A stretch of DNA of 64,000 bases from CALHVX01 sp051027215 (GTDB taxonomy: Bacteria > Pseudomonadota > Gammaproteobacteria > Pseudomonadales > Azotimanducaceae). Location of the stretch: positions 27,486 to 91,485 of the forward strand of contig JBPCXR010000060.1 of NCBI GenBank assembly GCA_051027215.1. The letters are read 5' to 3'. Below, piece after piece: positions 56,064 to 64,000 of the stretch; position 1 is the stretch's first letter; each line of letters opens with the position of its first letter. The notes beneath the pieces were generated by a model. The model searched no databases and was not told the origin of the DNA. It saw only the letters and a list, made by a program, of their open reading frames with translations. The position numbers and the translations under genes were made by a program.

Positions 56064-59000
56064 TTGACCGCTGAAACCTGCACAACCCTGGTTGCAACAT
56101 TGGAGCTATCCACACCGTCGTCAAAACTGAAGCTGACCGTGCGATCCAGCTCGCTGGGGGTATCGCTACCATTAAAGAAAGTAACGCTGCGAAGGGCGGC
56201 TTCGAATTCGGCTGTGGTAGCCGTTTGACCACCTATGACTGACAGAGTCAGAGTGTCTCCGCTCACTACTCCTTGGATGTTCGACGTGTTCGTAAATGCC
56301 AGTATGTCACCAAGATCGTAATTGCCGGTTATCTGAACTACCCCAACAAACTGATCGGAAGGATTCGCACCATCGAAGCCGTCGGGATCCAATAGAGTAA
56401 GTCCAGGATCGATCTGAATCGGAATCGTCTGCTCAACGTAACTTATGGATCCGCCTGTGGTGGAGACAACTGGCGCGTCGTTTACTTGAGTAACATTGAT
56501 ATTTACAACGTCCACATCAACAAGCGCACCACCCGTACCGCTGTTGCCGAGGTCGCTGGTAGATATCGTCAGCTGTGCAGCACCCGCGAAGTCGCCAGTC
56601 GGATCGAACGTGAGTCCGTCCAATGCCGTGTTGATCGCCGCAGTGGTACCCGTGAAGGTCATGGTTGTATCGGCGCTGCCGTCACCGTTCGAAAACGTGA
56701 GCCCTGTTACACCGGCAAGGCTCAATGCACCATTGGTGACTGTCAAAGTCACTTCCAGTGCATTGCTACCGGCATCTGTATCCGAGACTGCTAACGCATT
56801 GCCGTTACCTGAGGAGAACACCAGCGCGGTATCCTCGTCGGTAACCTGGGCCCCGGGCACAGAGTTTACCGGTGCTGTATTCGGCACCTCTACGTTGGTG
56901 ACGCGAAGATCCGGCACGTCCAGGCCGCTGAACGATGCGTCTGAACTAATAGCCGCACCGAGAATGATCGAGTAGGTCTGGTCACCATCATTAACATAGT
57001 CCTGCAGACCGGTAACGGTAATGACCTGTGGTGTGTTCCAATTCCCTGTAGTGAAGGTCACAGAGCCCACTGACACAGATCCTTCGGAACCGTCACTGAC
57101 ACTGACTGGGATGGTCACATCCGCAGTTGGCGCCGCCTCGAGAGAGATCTGGAATGTGGCGGTACCACCTGCCTCATCAGTCACCAGACCGAACCGCCGG
57201 GCATAAATGCCGTTAGCGTCGCCCGCGCCTTCACCACCCCAGGCGAGAACAAATTGACCGTTGTCTGCTACGGCGACGTCTGCATAGAGTTGGTTTCCGG
57301 TGGAATCGGCGTGGGCGACAAATTCGCTGCCCAGCGCATTGCCCTGGGCATCGTACTGACGTGCCATGACGTCATAACCGGTACCGGCGTCATAGCGGTT
57401 CCACACAATGGTGAAATTGCCGCTGGCATCCATATCAACCGCCGGAATCGGTTGTGCAGTTGCGCTGGCGCTCACCACCTGTGTTTCGCCACCAATGGGA
57501 GTGCCGTCTTCCGCATACCGCTGAAAATTGACGTCGTACGTCGTGTTTCCGGCAAGTCTACTCTGCCAGACAATCACGAACTCACCATCCGGCGCCATCG
57601 CGACGCTGGGGTAGCTCTGACTGTTGTCGGTGGTGGTGTTAACCAGAAATTCGCCGCCAAGTTGGTTGCCGTCAGCGTCGAAGCGCTGGGCGTAGATGCC
57701 AAAACCGCTGCCATCCTGGCCATCGCTAATCCAGGCGACGACAAAGTTTCCGGCATCGTCCATAGCCATAGACGCAATCTGCTGGTTGCCCCCGGTGTAG
57801 GTATTCACCAAGAACTCACCGCCCTGGGCGATGCCGTTGGCATCATATACCTGTGCATAGATACCGCTGCCGCTGCCGTCCTGATTGGTGCTGGACCAGG
57901 AGATCACATAACGACCATCACCCGACATGGCAATGGTGGGCCCGATCTGCGTATTGGTGATGTAGGTATTGACCTGTACCTCACCACCGAGAGGATTTCC
58001 TGCAGCGTCGTATCGTTGCGCGAAAATACCGTAGCCATCGCCATCCTGGTTGTAGCTCGCCCAGGTCACCACGAAATTTCCGGCATCATCCATTGCTACA
58101 GAAGACTGCAGCTGTTCGCTCGCGGTAACCGCATTTACCAGAGTCTCTGTGCCCAGGGGGGTGCCATCCGCAGCGAAGCGCTGCATGTAGACGCCAAAGG
58201 CATCACCGTCCTGATTGTAGCTGTCCCAGACGATTACATAGTTACCATTGGCATCTGTGGCAACCGACCGGTTCGTGTTCGCAGATAAATGCTGGTTATC
58301 CGTTGTCGTCGTATTGACAAGGACTTCGTCACCCAGTGCGACGCTGGAAAGCGGCGTTACCCGTATGCCGTCCGCTAGATCGGTGACAACGACCGAGATC
58401 GACTGGTTAACAACGCCGCCGTTGCCATCGTCGACCTGTACTGTGATGTCGTAAACGTTGTCACCACCAATGTCAGCGGGCACTTCGAAATCCGGCGCGG
58501 AATCAAAGGTTAGTGCGCCAGTATTGATATCGATGCTGAACAATCCGTCATCCGCACCGCCGATCAGGGTGTACTGAGCCGCACCACCATCGATGTCAGA
58601 GCTCGTGACAGTGCCGACAGAAGTACTGTTTTCTGCCACCATAAAGGTCGCCGATGAGGTAACCGTGGGATCATCATTGACCGGCGTGATGTCCAGCTGA
58701 ATGGTTTCGGTCAGGACGTTGTCGCCGCCGTTGGCGGTTCCGCCAGAGTCTGTAATGCGGAAGGTAAAGAACGAGGGGCCGCCGTTTACGTCCGGCTCCG
58801 GCGCAAACTGCATGCCCTGAATCTGTGCCAGAGAGTAGAAGCCGGTGCCAACCTGGGTAATACCGTCGGCCAGATAGATCTTGCCGAAGAAGCTGGAGTC
58901 AGGAATGACTGTCACTTCGTAGGTCAGCGTCTGACCGCTTTCATCGGCGCCACCGCCAGGCGCGTAGGTAACACTACCCAGGCCCAGCGAGGTGAAGCCG

Positions 59001-62000
59001 GAGTCTTCTGCAACCACCAGGTCACTTACCGAGCCAGCTGACCTGATCGGCTCATCGTTCACTGCATTTAGCGTGACGGTAAAGGTCGTCTCCACAAACA
59101 AGCCACCGGTATCCGTGGCGCGAATTGTCAGATCCGAGAAACCGTTCTGATCTGCCGCATAATCCAGGGTCAGCGTTCCCGAACCATTGATAGAAGACGA
59201 GTCGAACAGCGCTGGATTCGTGTTGCCCGTAATGGTGTAAGTTAAAGCGGAATCCGGATCTTCAGCATCAGCAAATACCGCGTTCAGGTCTAGGAAAGAG
59301 AATCCCGGATCTTCATTCAGGACTATGTCCGCGATTCCTGACGTGGTGGGGGCGGTGTTACTTGAAATCGCAATAACATTGGCAGCAAATTCAGAGGTAT
59401 CACCATAGTTGCCACCGCCCAGATCGACTGTGGCAGTTGCAGTAACGTACTCGCCAACCCCTACGGTAGCACCCAACGCCTGGTTGAACGTGGCATTCCC
59501 AGAACCGTCCGTTGTTACCGTGACAAAACCCAGGTATCGCTCAGCTTCACCGTGCCCGGTTCCATCCTGTGACGAGCTGGCAAAAAATTCAATGCGGTAC
59601 GTCGTACTGGGCTGGGATCCAAAGTTACCGCTTACCGTAATCGTTGTTGCGCCATCGGTCGACGCATTCGTAATCAGCGGAAAGTTCTGCAGGTTATTCG
59701 ATCCTGTATCTCCATCGCCCAGATCATTGCTGGTAACGCCGTCATCACCAAGATCGATTCCTAGACCGCCCTGGCTGTGTATCGCATTGCCAAGAATGGC
59801 GTTGCCGGCCGCCGAGGAGTTCTGCACCAGTATCCCCGACCAGTTGTTAAACGCGATCAGGTTACCGGCGCCTGCTTCCGCTCCGCCGATGGTGTTGTTA
59901 TCGGGCGTCGTGATGTGCACGCCATGTCCCGAGTTACCCAGCGCCACAGTGCCGGTAATGTCCGTACCAATATGGTTGCCTTGAATCACGTTGCCCGTAG
60001 TTCCGAACCCATCGAAATCGGCTATGATGATGCCGTCGTTATCATTACCAGAGATCACATTGCGGGCCGCCGCGGTGGTTCCACCGATGGTATTGAACGA
60101 GGCGCCGGACTCGATCTGAATGCCCCTATCACTATTGCCCAGATCAGCCGTACCGCTTACATCAGTACCGATTAAGTTGCCTTGAATCAGGTTGCCGGTG
60201 GTTGCGGCATCTCGCAGGAAGATGCCATCGGTGTTGCCGGAGATGACGTTCCCCGCGTTGGCAACGGCGCCGCCAATGGTGTTATTCGTCGCACCGTCTT
60301 CGACAAATATGCCGGCGTTGCCATTCCCACGCGCTACGGTGCCGGATGAATCGGTGCCGATGTAATTTCCCTGGATCAGCGTGCCGGTAATTGCGGTGGT
60401 GTAGGTGACGTCGGTAGCGCCATTGAGCTGAATTCCATACTGCGTGTTACCGGAAATGGTATTGCCAGCACCGGCGGCCGTACCACCGATTCGATTGTTG
60501 TCCGACGAAGTCTCGACGACTATGCCGTGCTGGCCATTCCCTGCTGGGGTGATGCCATCGGCCTTGAGACCGACAATATTGCCCTCGACAATATTGTTAT
60601 CCGCATTCTGTCGAAGAATGATTCCTGAAAATCCGTTACCCCCAACAACGTTCCCTTCATTAGCGCCTGTTCCACCAATCAGGTTGCCGGTCGCGTCCAC
60701 ACTGACCATGATGCCGTGCTCAGCGACACCGGCGAGGTTTCCATCCTTATCGATACCAACCCAGTTGTTCTGAATGGTATTGTTGTCACCAAAGCCAGTC
60801 GATCCATCGATCTCAATGCCCTCATCGGCAAAGTTGATGACGATGAACCCTTTAACGGTACTGTCGTTAGCACGGATGGTGATGCCATTGATGCCTGAAG
60901 CGGGAGGTGTGGCTGCACCATCCAATGTAATCAGCGGCGTACCGCTGTAGCCCGGCTGCGTGGTCGCATCGAGCACAACGGAATCGGTGATCAGCGGCAG
61001 GCCAGCAGAATCAACGCTGATCGTCTGCGGGCCGCCACCGCCAATATTGAAGGTGATGGTATCGGTTACACCCACATTGGCATTGGCATCCATGATGGCC
61101 TGGTGCAGCGAACCAGTGCCTGTCGCGTTTGTGGTGGTGACCACCAGTTCCAGAACATTGGTAACCGTGACATCGATGTTCTGGGTGGCAATCCCGCCAT
61201 TACCGTCATCTACCTGCACGGTCAGGTTGTAAACGTTGTTACCGCCAATGTCCACTGGGGCTTCAAAATCGGGTGCCGCAATAAAGCTGAGAACACCCGT
61301 GTTAACGTCAATATTGAACAGAATATCGTCGGCGGCACCAACGAGCGTGTATTGGGGTGCGCCGCCGTCTGCGTCTGAGGTGACCACGGTACCGACTGCG
61401 GTAGTGTTCTCCGCGACGTTGAACGTATTCGACGAGGTAAATACCGGATCTGCGTTCGTCGGAACCAAAGAAACGGCCCAAGGGCTTTCCTGCCAGGTGT
61501 CAAAACCGATGTCACCGCCGGTGAAGAACGCTTCGGCGGTCGCGATTGTTGCAGAGCCGGTATCAGTCACGTTCAGAACAAAAATATCGGAGCGGCTGAC
61601 GGAAGTGCCCGCGACGACATCATCGGCATAGAGGGATATCAACAGTTGCCCACTGGTCAGTACCCGGTCACCAACCACGACATTCGACTCGACCAACTCG
61701 ACGCCGTGAATGGTTTGATTGATGCCGAGATCGGTACCGTCGACCAGCACCGTGACGGTACCGCTATTGGTTGCACCGTCGCCTAGCACGCCCGGCTGCA
61801 GGCGATAGATCGTGCTATCGTTATCGCGGTCGGTAAACAGGAAATCACCCGCATCGAGCACTGTGGCACCGCCGCCGACGCCGACCGTCGTGGTTTGTTC
61901 AACGAGCGTGATACCCTCGATCTCCACCGACATGTCTGCACCATCGATCAATTTAATAAATGTGCCGCCAAGTGAATAATTAGTGAGGGAGTCCGGACGG

Positions 62001-64000
62001 AAGATGAAAACATCTCTTGATGTCACGGATAAGGTTGAGGTATCCGAGTTCACCAGAGTTTCAGGGAAAACCGATGACAGCAGGATATCGCCGGCCTGCA
62101 ATGCAACCGAGTTGCTGCCCACGGTCATGGCAGTGCCAACGTAGTGGGTCGCATCGATTCGAGAGTCGCCGTCCTGGACGAAGAGATCCAGGTTCAAGAC
62201 GTTGTTCAGCGTACCGTCCGTACTGCCCGCTCCATAGGCCAGGTTGGGATCTTCGAAGGACAGCACCGAACCGCCCGACCAGCTATCGAGACCGTTCGCG
62301 CCACTGGGCGATGCGACATCCTCTTCGGTTGTCATCCATAAGGTTTGCGCGCTACTGGTCAAGGCAGTAGTCGCCGTCTGGGAGACGCCGTCGAACACGT
62401 ATACGACTGGACTGATGTAAGTGTCTCCATGATCCGTACCACCGACGTCAAGCACCAAAGTACCCACGACCTGAGCTGCCGAGAAGTTCGCCGTTGGAGC
62501 CACGGAGGCCAGTGTCACGCTGTCGACGTCGCCACTAATCGTCAGATCGGAAACGAGACTCTGCGCTGTGAACGTCCCAACATTACCTCCAATGGTGAAA
62601 AGTGACCCGTTGACGTCTGCGTCGATGACAACTGTCGTTGCATTACCACCGATCACAAATGACCCCAACATATCGTCTTGAAGGTGGAGGCTGGTCACAT
62701 TCCCGGTCACGGTGACGTTGCCAGTTGCCTGAACCTTGCTGCCGCCCTCGTCGAGTCCCGTCAAGTCGAACGTGGTGACGTCACCGCCGATCACCACCGT
62801 ACCGCCGATGTCGTCATCGACCTGTAGCGTCGTTACGTCACCAGTGACATTCAGCAATGCGCCGTCTTCGAGATCGTTGGCAATGTGGATCGTGCCTGCG
62901 TCACCCTGGACGTCGAGCGTCCCGGCGAGGGCGTACAGGTTGATCGACCCCAGGACACCGCCTATCGTGAAGGTGCCGTGGATATCGCTCGACAAACCGG
63001 CAAGGCCGATGTTGCCGACACCGGTATTGGTTGTCAGATCACCAAAGTCGTCATCGATGATGATCTGGTCGACCACCAGGTCAGTGCCGTTGAGATCTGT
63101 GATCGCCAACGAACTCGTGGCATCGACGCCAGTCGAGCCGGTAACCGAAAACGTGTCAGAACTCACGTTGTAGGCGAGGTCGAGCGTGCCCGCACCACCG
63201 ACGTCGACCTTGAACGCCTCGGCGCCGTCGATCCAGACGCCGGTACCGCTGAAGCCGGCCTGAGTCATGTTAGCGCTCAACACCGTCGCGGTAATATCGC
63301 TGAAGACGATACTTTCGATATTTGAGTAGTCGACCTGGAACGACTGGCCGCCGCCCATGTCGATCGTCATCGTACCGTCGCCGAAGGTCGCGGCGCTCGC
63401 GGCGTAGCTGCTGAGGTCGATGGTGTCACTCTCGGTGCCGCCGTCGACCGTGTACACATCACCATTTTGTGCAACGGTAAACTCGAACACGTCATCGCCC
63501 GCCTCGCCCAGCAACTGGTCACTGCCGCCGCCGCCATCGAGCGTGTCGTTGCCGGCGTCGGCGGAGATGATATCGGCCGCAGCAGTGCCCGTCAGCACGT
63601 CGTCGCCCGCGGTGCCGTTGATGACGGCCAGTATGTGCTCGTAACGGGCCTGTAACTCTCCACTCGGCGCGACCGAGGCTTCGATTTCACCGGCCTGGTA
63701 CTCCAGATCCCAGTCGCCGCCGAGACTTTCGTGACCGGTCCGGTCATCGGACGCAGCGACATCGGTCAGCGTCAAATCGCTAAGGCTGTTAATGAGGCTC
63801 TGCCCAACCTCGCTTCCTGCGAGATTACAACCATAAACCAGGATGTCGCCGGTCTCGGCAAACGAGTTAGCCCACAACGCAATATCATGATTGTTCTGTT
63901 CAAGAGAGTGTGCATCGAGAGCTGTGTTACCGAGCTGAACGCTACCGTCACTGCCGTGGGAGATTATATGGATCGCATCGAGATCGTCGCGGTCCTGCAG
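55544..64000 (-). CDS. giant DUF4347/RTX/cadherin-like surface protein, N-terminal part (5' end outside window)
   Basis: Open to the right edge; residues beyond the first methionine-like codon (63877) still match DUF4347 (H-I-I-S-H-G-S-D-G, V-Y-G-C-N-L-A), so the start lies outside. Order: DUF4347 to ~63690; RTX-type G-G-x-G-x-D repeats ~63620-63470; bactofilin-like beta-helix ~63030-62500; cadherin-like ~61450-61140; CSLREA-like beta-helix with I-G-G-T-x-A-G-A-G-N repeats ~61140-59700; cadherin-like ~59340-58380; seven-fold propeller-like G-N-F-V-V-x-W repeats ~58340-57180; Calx-beta-like ~57190-56940; then the 1200-bp super-repeat. It stops at an amber codon. It is likely a secreted adhesin or tethered surface protein; no type I secretion genes are in view. 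Confidence 0.85.
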   Translation of the reverse strand: MQDRDDLDAIHIISHGSDGSVQLGNTALDAHSLEQNNHDIALWANSFAETGDILVYGCNLAGSEVGQSLINSLSDLTLTDVAASDDRTGHESLGGDWDLEYQAGEIEASVAPSGELQARYEHILAVINGTAGDDVLTGTAAADIISADAGNDTLDGGGGSDQLLGEAGDDVFEFTVAQNGDVYTVDGGTESDTIDLSSYAASAATFGDGTMTIDMGGGQSFQVDYSNIESIVFSDITATVLSANMTQAGFSGTGVWIDGAEAFKVDVGGAGTLDLAYNVSSDTFSVTGSTGVDATSSLAITDLNGTDLVVDQIIIDDDFGDLTTNTGVGNIGLAGLSSDIHGTFTIGGVLGSINLYALAGTLDVQGDAGTIHIANDLEDGALLNVTGDVTTLQVDDDIGGTVVIGGDVTTFDLTGLDEGGSKVQATGNVTVTGNVTSLHLQDDMLGSFVIGGNATTVVIDADVNGSLFTIGGNVGTFTAQSLVSDLTISGDVDSVTLASVAPTANFSAAQVVGTLVLDVGGTDHGDTYISPVVYVFDGVSQTATTALTSSAQTLWMTTEEDVASPSGANGLDSWSGGSVLSFEDPNLAYGAGSTDGTLNNVLNLDLFVQDGDSRIDATHYVGTAMTVGSNSVALQAGDILLSSVFPETLVNSDTSTLSVTSRDVFIFRPDSLTNYSLGGTFIKLIDGADMSVEIEGITLVEQTTTVGVGGGATVLDAGDFLFTDRDNDSTIYRLQPGVLGDGATNSGTVTVLVDGTDLGINQTIHGVELVESNVVVGDRVLTSGQLLISLYADDVVAGTSVSRSDIFVLNVTDTGSATIATAEAFFTGGDIGFDTWQESPWAVSLVPTNADPVFTSSNTFNVAENTTAVGTVVTSDADGGAPQYTLVGAADDILFNIDVNTGVLSFIAAPDFEAPVDIGGNNVYNLTVQVDDGNGGIATQNIDVTVTNVLELVVTTTNATGTGSLHQAIMDANANVGVTDTITFNIGGGGPQTISVDSAGLPLITDSVVLDATTQPGYSGTPLITLDGAATPPASGINGITIRANDSTVKGFIVINFADEGIEIDGSTGFGDNNTIQNNWVGIDKDGNLAGVAEHGIMVSVDATGNLIGGTGANEGNVVGGNGFSGIILRQNADNNIVEGNIVGLKADGITPAGNGQHGIVVETSSDNNRIGGTAAGAGNTISGNTQYGIQLNGATDVTYTTAITGTLIQGNYIGTDSSGTVARGNGNAGIFVEDGATNNTIGGAVANAGNVISGNTDGIFLRDAATTGNLIQGNLIGTDVSGTADLGNSDRGIQIESGASFNTIGGTTAAARNVISGNDNDGIIIADFDGFGTTGNVIQGNHIGTDITGTVALGNSGHGVHITTPDNNTIGGAEAGAGNLIAFNNWSGILVQNSSAAGNAILGNAIHSQGGLGIDLGDDGVTSNDLGDGDTGSNNLQNFPLITNASTDGATTITVSGNFGSQPSTTYRIEFFASSSQDGTGHGEAERYLGFVTVTTDGSGNATFNQALGATVGVGEYVTATATVDLGGGNYGDTSEFAANVIAISSNTAPTTSGIADIVLNEDPGFSFLDLNAVFADAEDPDSALTYTITGNTNPALFDSSSINGSGTLTLDYAADQNGFSDLTIRATDTGGLFVETTFTVTLNAVNDEPIRSAGSVSDLVVAEDSGFTSLGLGSVTYAPGGGADESGQTLTYEVTVIPDSSFFGKIYLADGITQVGTGFYSLAQIQGMQFAPEPDVNGGPSFFTFRITDSGGTANGGDNVLTETIQLDITPVNDDPTVTSSATFMVAENSTSVGTVTSSDIDGGAAQYTLIGGADDGLFSIDINTGALTFDSAPDFEVPADIGGDNVYDITVQVDDGNGGVVNQSISVVVTDLADGIRVTPLSSVALGDEVLVNTTTTDNQHLSANTNRSVATDANGNYVIVWDSYNQDGDAFGVYMQRFAADGTPLGTETLVNAVTASEQLQSSVAMDDAGNFVVTWASYNQDGDGYGIFAQRYDAAGNPLGGEVQVNTYITNTQIGPTIAMSGDGRYVISWSSTNQDGSGSGIYAQVYDANGIAQGGEFLVNTYTGGNQQIASMAMDDAGNFVVAWISDGQDGSGFGIYAQRFDADGNQLGGEFLVNTTTDNSQSYPSVAMAPDGEFVIVWQSRLAGNTTYDVNFQRYAEDGTPIGGETQVVSASATAQPIPAVDMDASGNFTIVWNRYDAGTGYDVMARQYDAQGNALGSEFVAHADSTGNQLYADVAVADNGQFVLAWGGEGAGDANGIYARRFGLVTDEAGGTATFQISLEAAPTADVTIPVSVSDGSEGSVSVGSVTFTTGNWNTPQVITVTGLQDYVNDGDQTYSIILGAAISSDASFSGLDVPDLRVTNVEVPNTAPVNSVPGAQVTDEDTALVFSSGNGNALAVSDTDAGSNALEVTLTVTNGALSLAGVTGLTFSNGDGSADTTMTFTGTTAAINTALDGLTFDPTGDFAGAAQLTISTSDLGNSGTGGALVDVDVVNINVTQVNDAPVVSTTGGSISYVEQTIPIQIDPGLTLLDPDGFDGANPSDQFVGVVQITGNYDLGDILAFTNTSNIQGVVSGDTLTLSVIGGQTATTAEFEAALRSVTFFNGSDTPSELDRTVSFSFDDGVDSSNVATRVVQVSAVNDAPTFTSTAVIGATEDSPYTYLITTNDPDGDAVSITDVTLPGWLTLIDNGDGTATLSGTPGNSEVGPHNIELQVSDGSLSASQNFTLTVANTNDDPVFTSANAFNVSENSAAVGTVTTTDIDGGAPQYTLVGAADDGLFNIDINTGALSFNAAPDFESPADGGGDNIYDITV

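Overview
The window is a piece of a chromosome from a Gram-negative bacterium, most likely a gammaproteobacterium. I infer this from gene content only: a radical SAM protein of the Pseudomonas PA0069 type behind a LexA box, a RimB-like protease / inactive transglutaminase / ATP-grasp trio, SelO, PerM-type and Bax-inhibitor-type membrane proteins, a DUF1800/DUF1501 pair, many lipoproteins and one outer-membrane barrel. The mix of acyl-CoA dehydrogenase, phytanoyl-CoA dioxygenase-like, Baeyer-Villiger monooxygenase, Rieske oxygenase, SDR and EthD proteins suits a heterotroph that degrades hydrophobic compounds, such as a marine Halieaceae-like lineage; that placement is a guess. I see no rRNA, tRNA, CRISPR array, transposase or phage gene.

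Layout. 0-5 kb: the end of an acyl-CoA dehydrogenase gene, an Smr-domain protein and PhyH dioxygenase facing a zinc alcohol dehydrogenase, then a small unknown gene and a SOS-box-controlled radical SAM (photolyase-like) gene. 5.1-8.4 kb: a tight three-gene envelope operon (RimB-like lipoprotein protease, inactive transglutaminase with 7 membrane segments, ATP-grasp ligase). 8.4-19 kb: small redox and detoxification genes (two ABM monooxygenases, GST, VOC protein), a BVMO, a TIR-membrane-TolB/TPR protein, SDR, Tat-exported PhoD-like phosphatase and a Rieske oxygenase; two near-identical 53-bp intergenic repeats lie in this stretch. 18.9-30 kb: an esterase, a MoxR ATPase/VWA (CbbQ/CbbO-type) pair, Bax inhibitor-1, a trypsin-like protease coupled to an FHA membrane protein, SelO, an AI-2E-family transporter and a small lipoprotein. 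30-34.6 kb: DUF1800 lipoprotein plus DUF1501 protein, an NTF2-like protein and an EthD protein.

34.66-35.56 kb holds what I consider the best find: two in-phase ORFs that make one gene if the UGA between them is read as selenocysteine. It would give a U-P-V-C redox motif in a GrdB-like reductase, and a perfect 8-bp stem with a GUG loop follows the UGA at the position expected of a bacterial SECIS.

35.6-64 kb is dominated by giant surface proteins: a 2644-residue DUF11/OmpA/OmpA/beta-barrel protein, and a gene of more than 15.5 kb (DUF4347, RTX-type repeats, beta-helices, propeller-like repeats, cadherin-like repeats, C-terminal membrane segment). The latter contains an exact 1200-bp tandem super-repeat, is interrupted by one in-frame amber codon (CAG to TAG), and is followed after 4 bp by a PAS-GGDEF-GGDEF-EAL gene. 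That arrangement suggests a giant adhesin co-expressed with a c-di-GMP enzyme. Between the giant genes sits an ArsR-type repressor with a C-terminal Cys-Cys...Cys motif, a perfect palindrome abutting its start codon, and a translationally coupled ATP-grasp-like gene.
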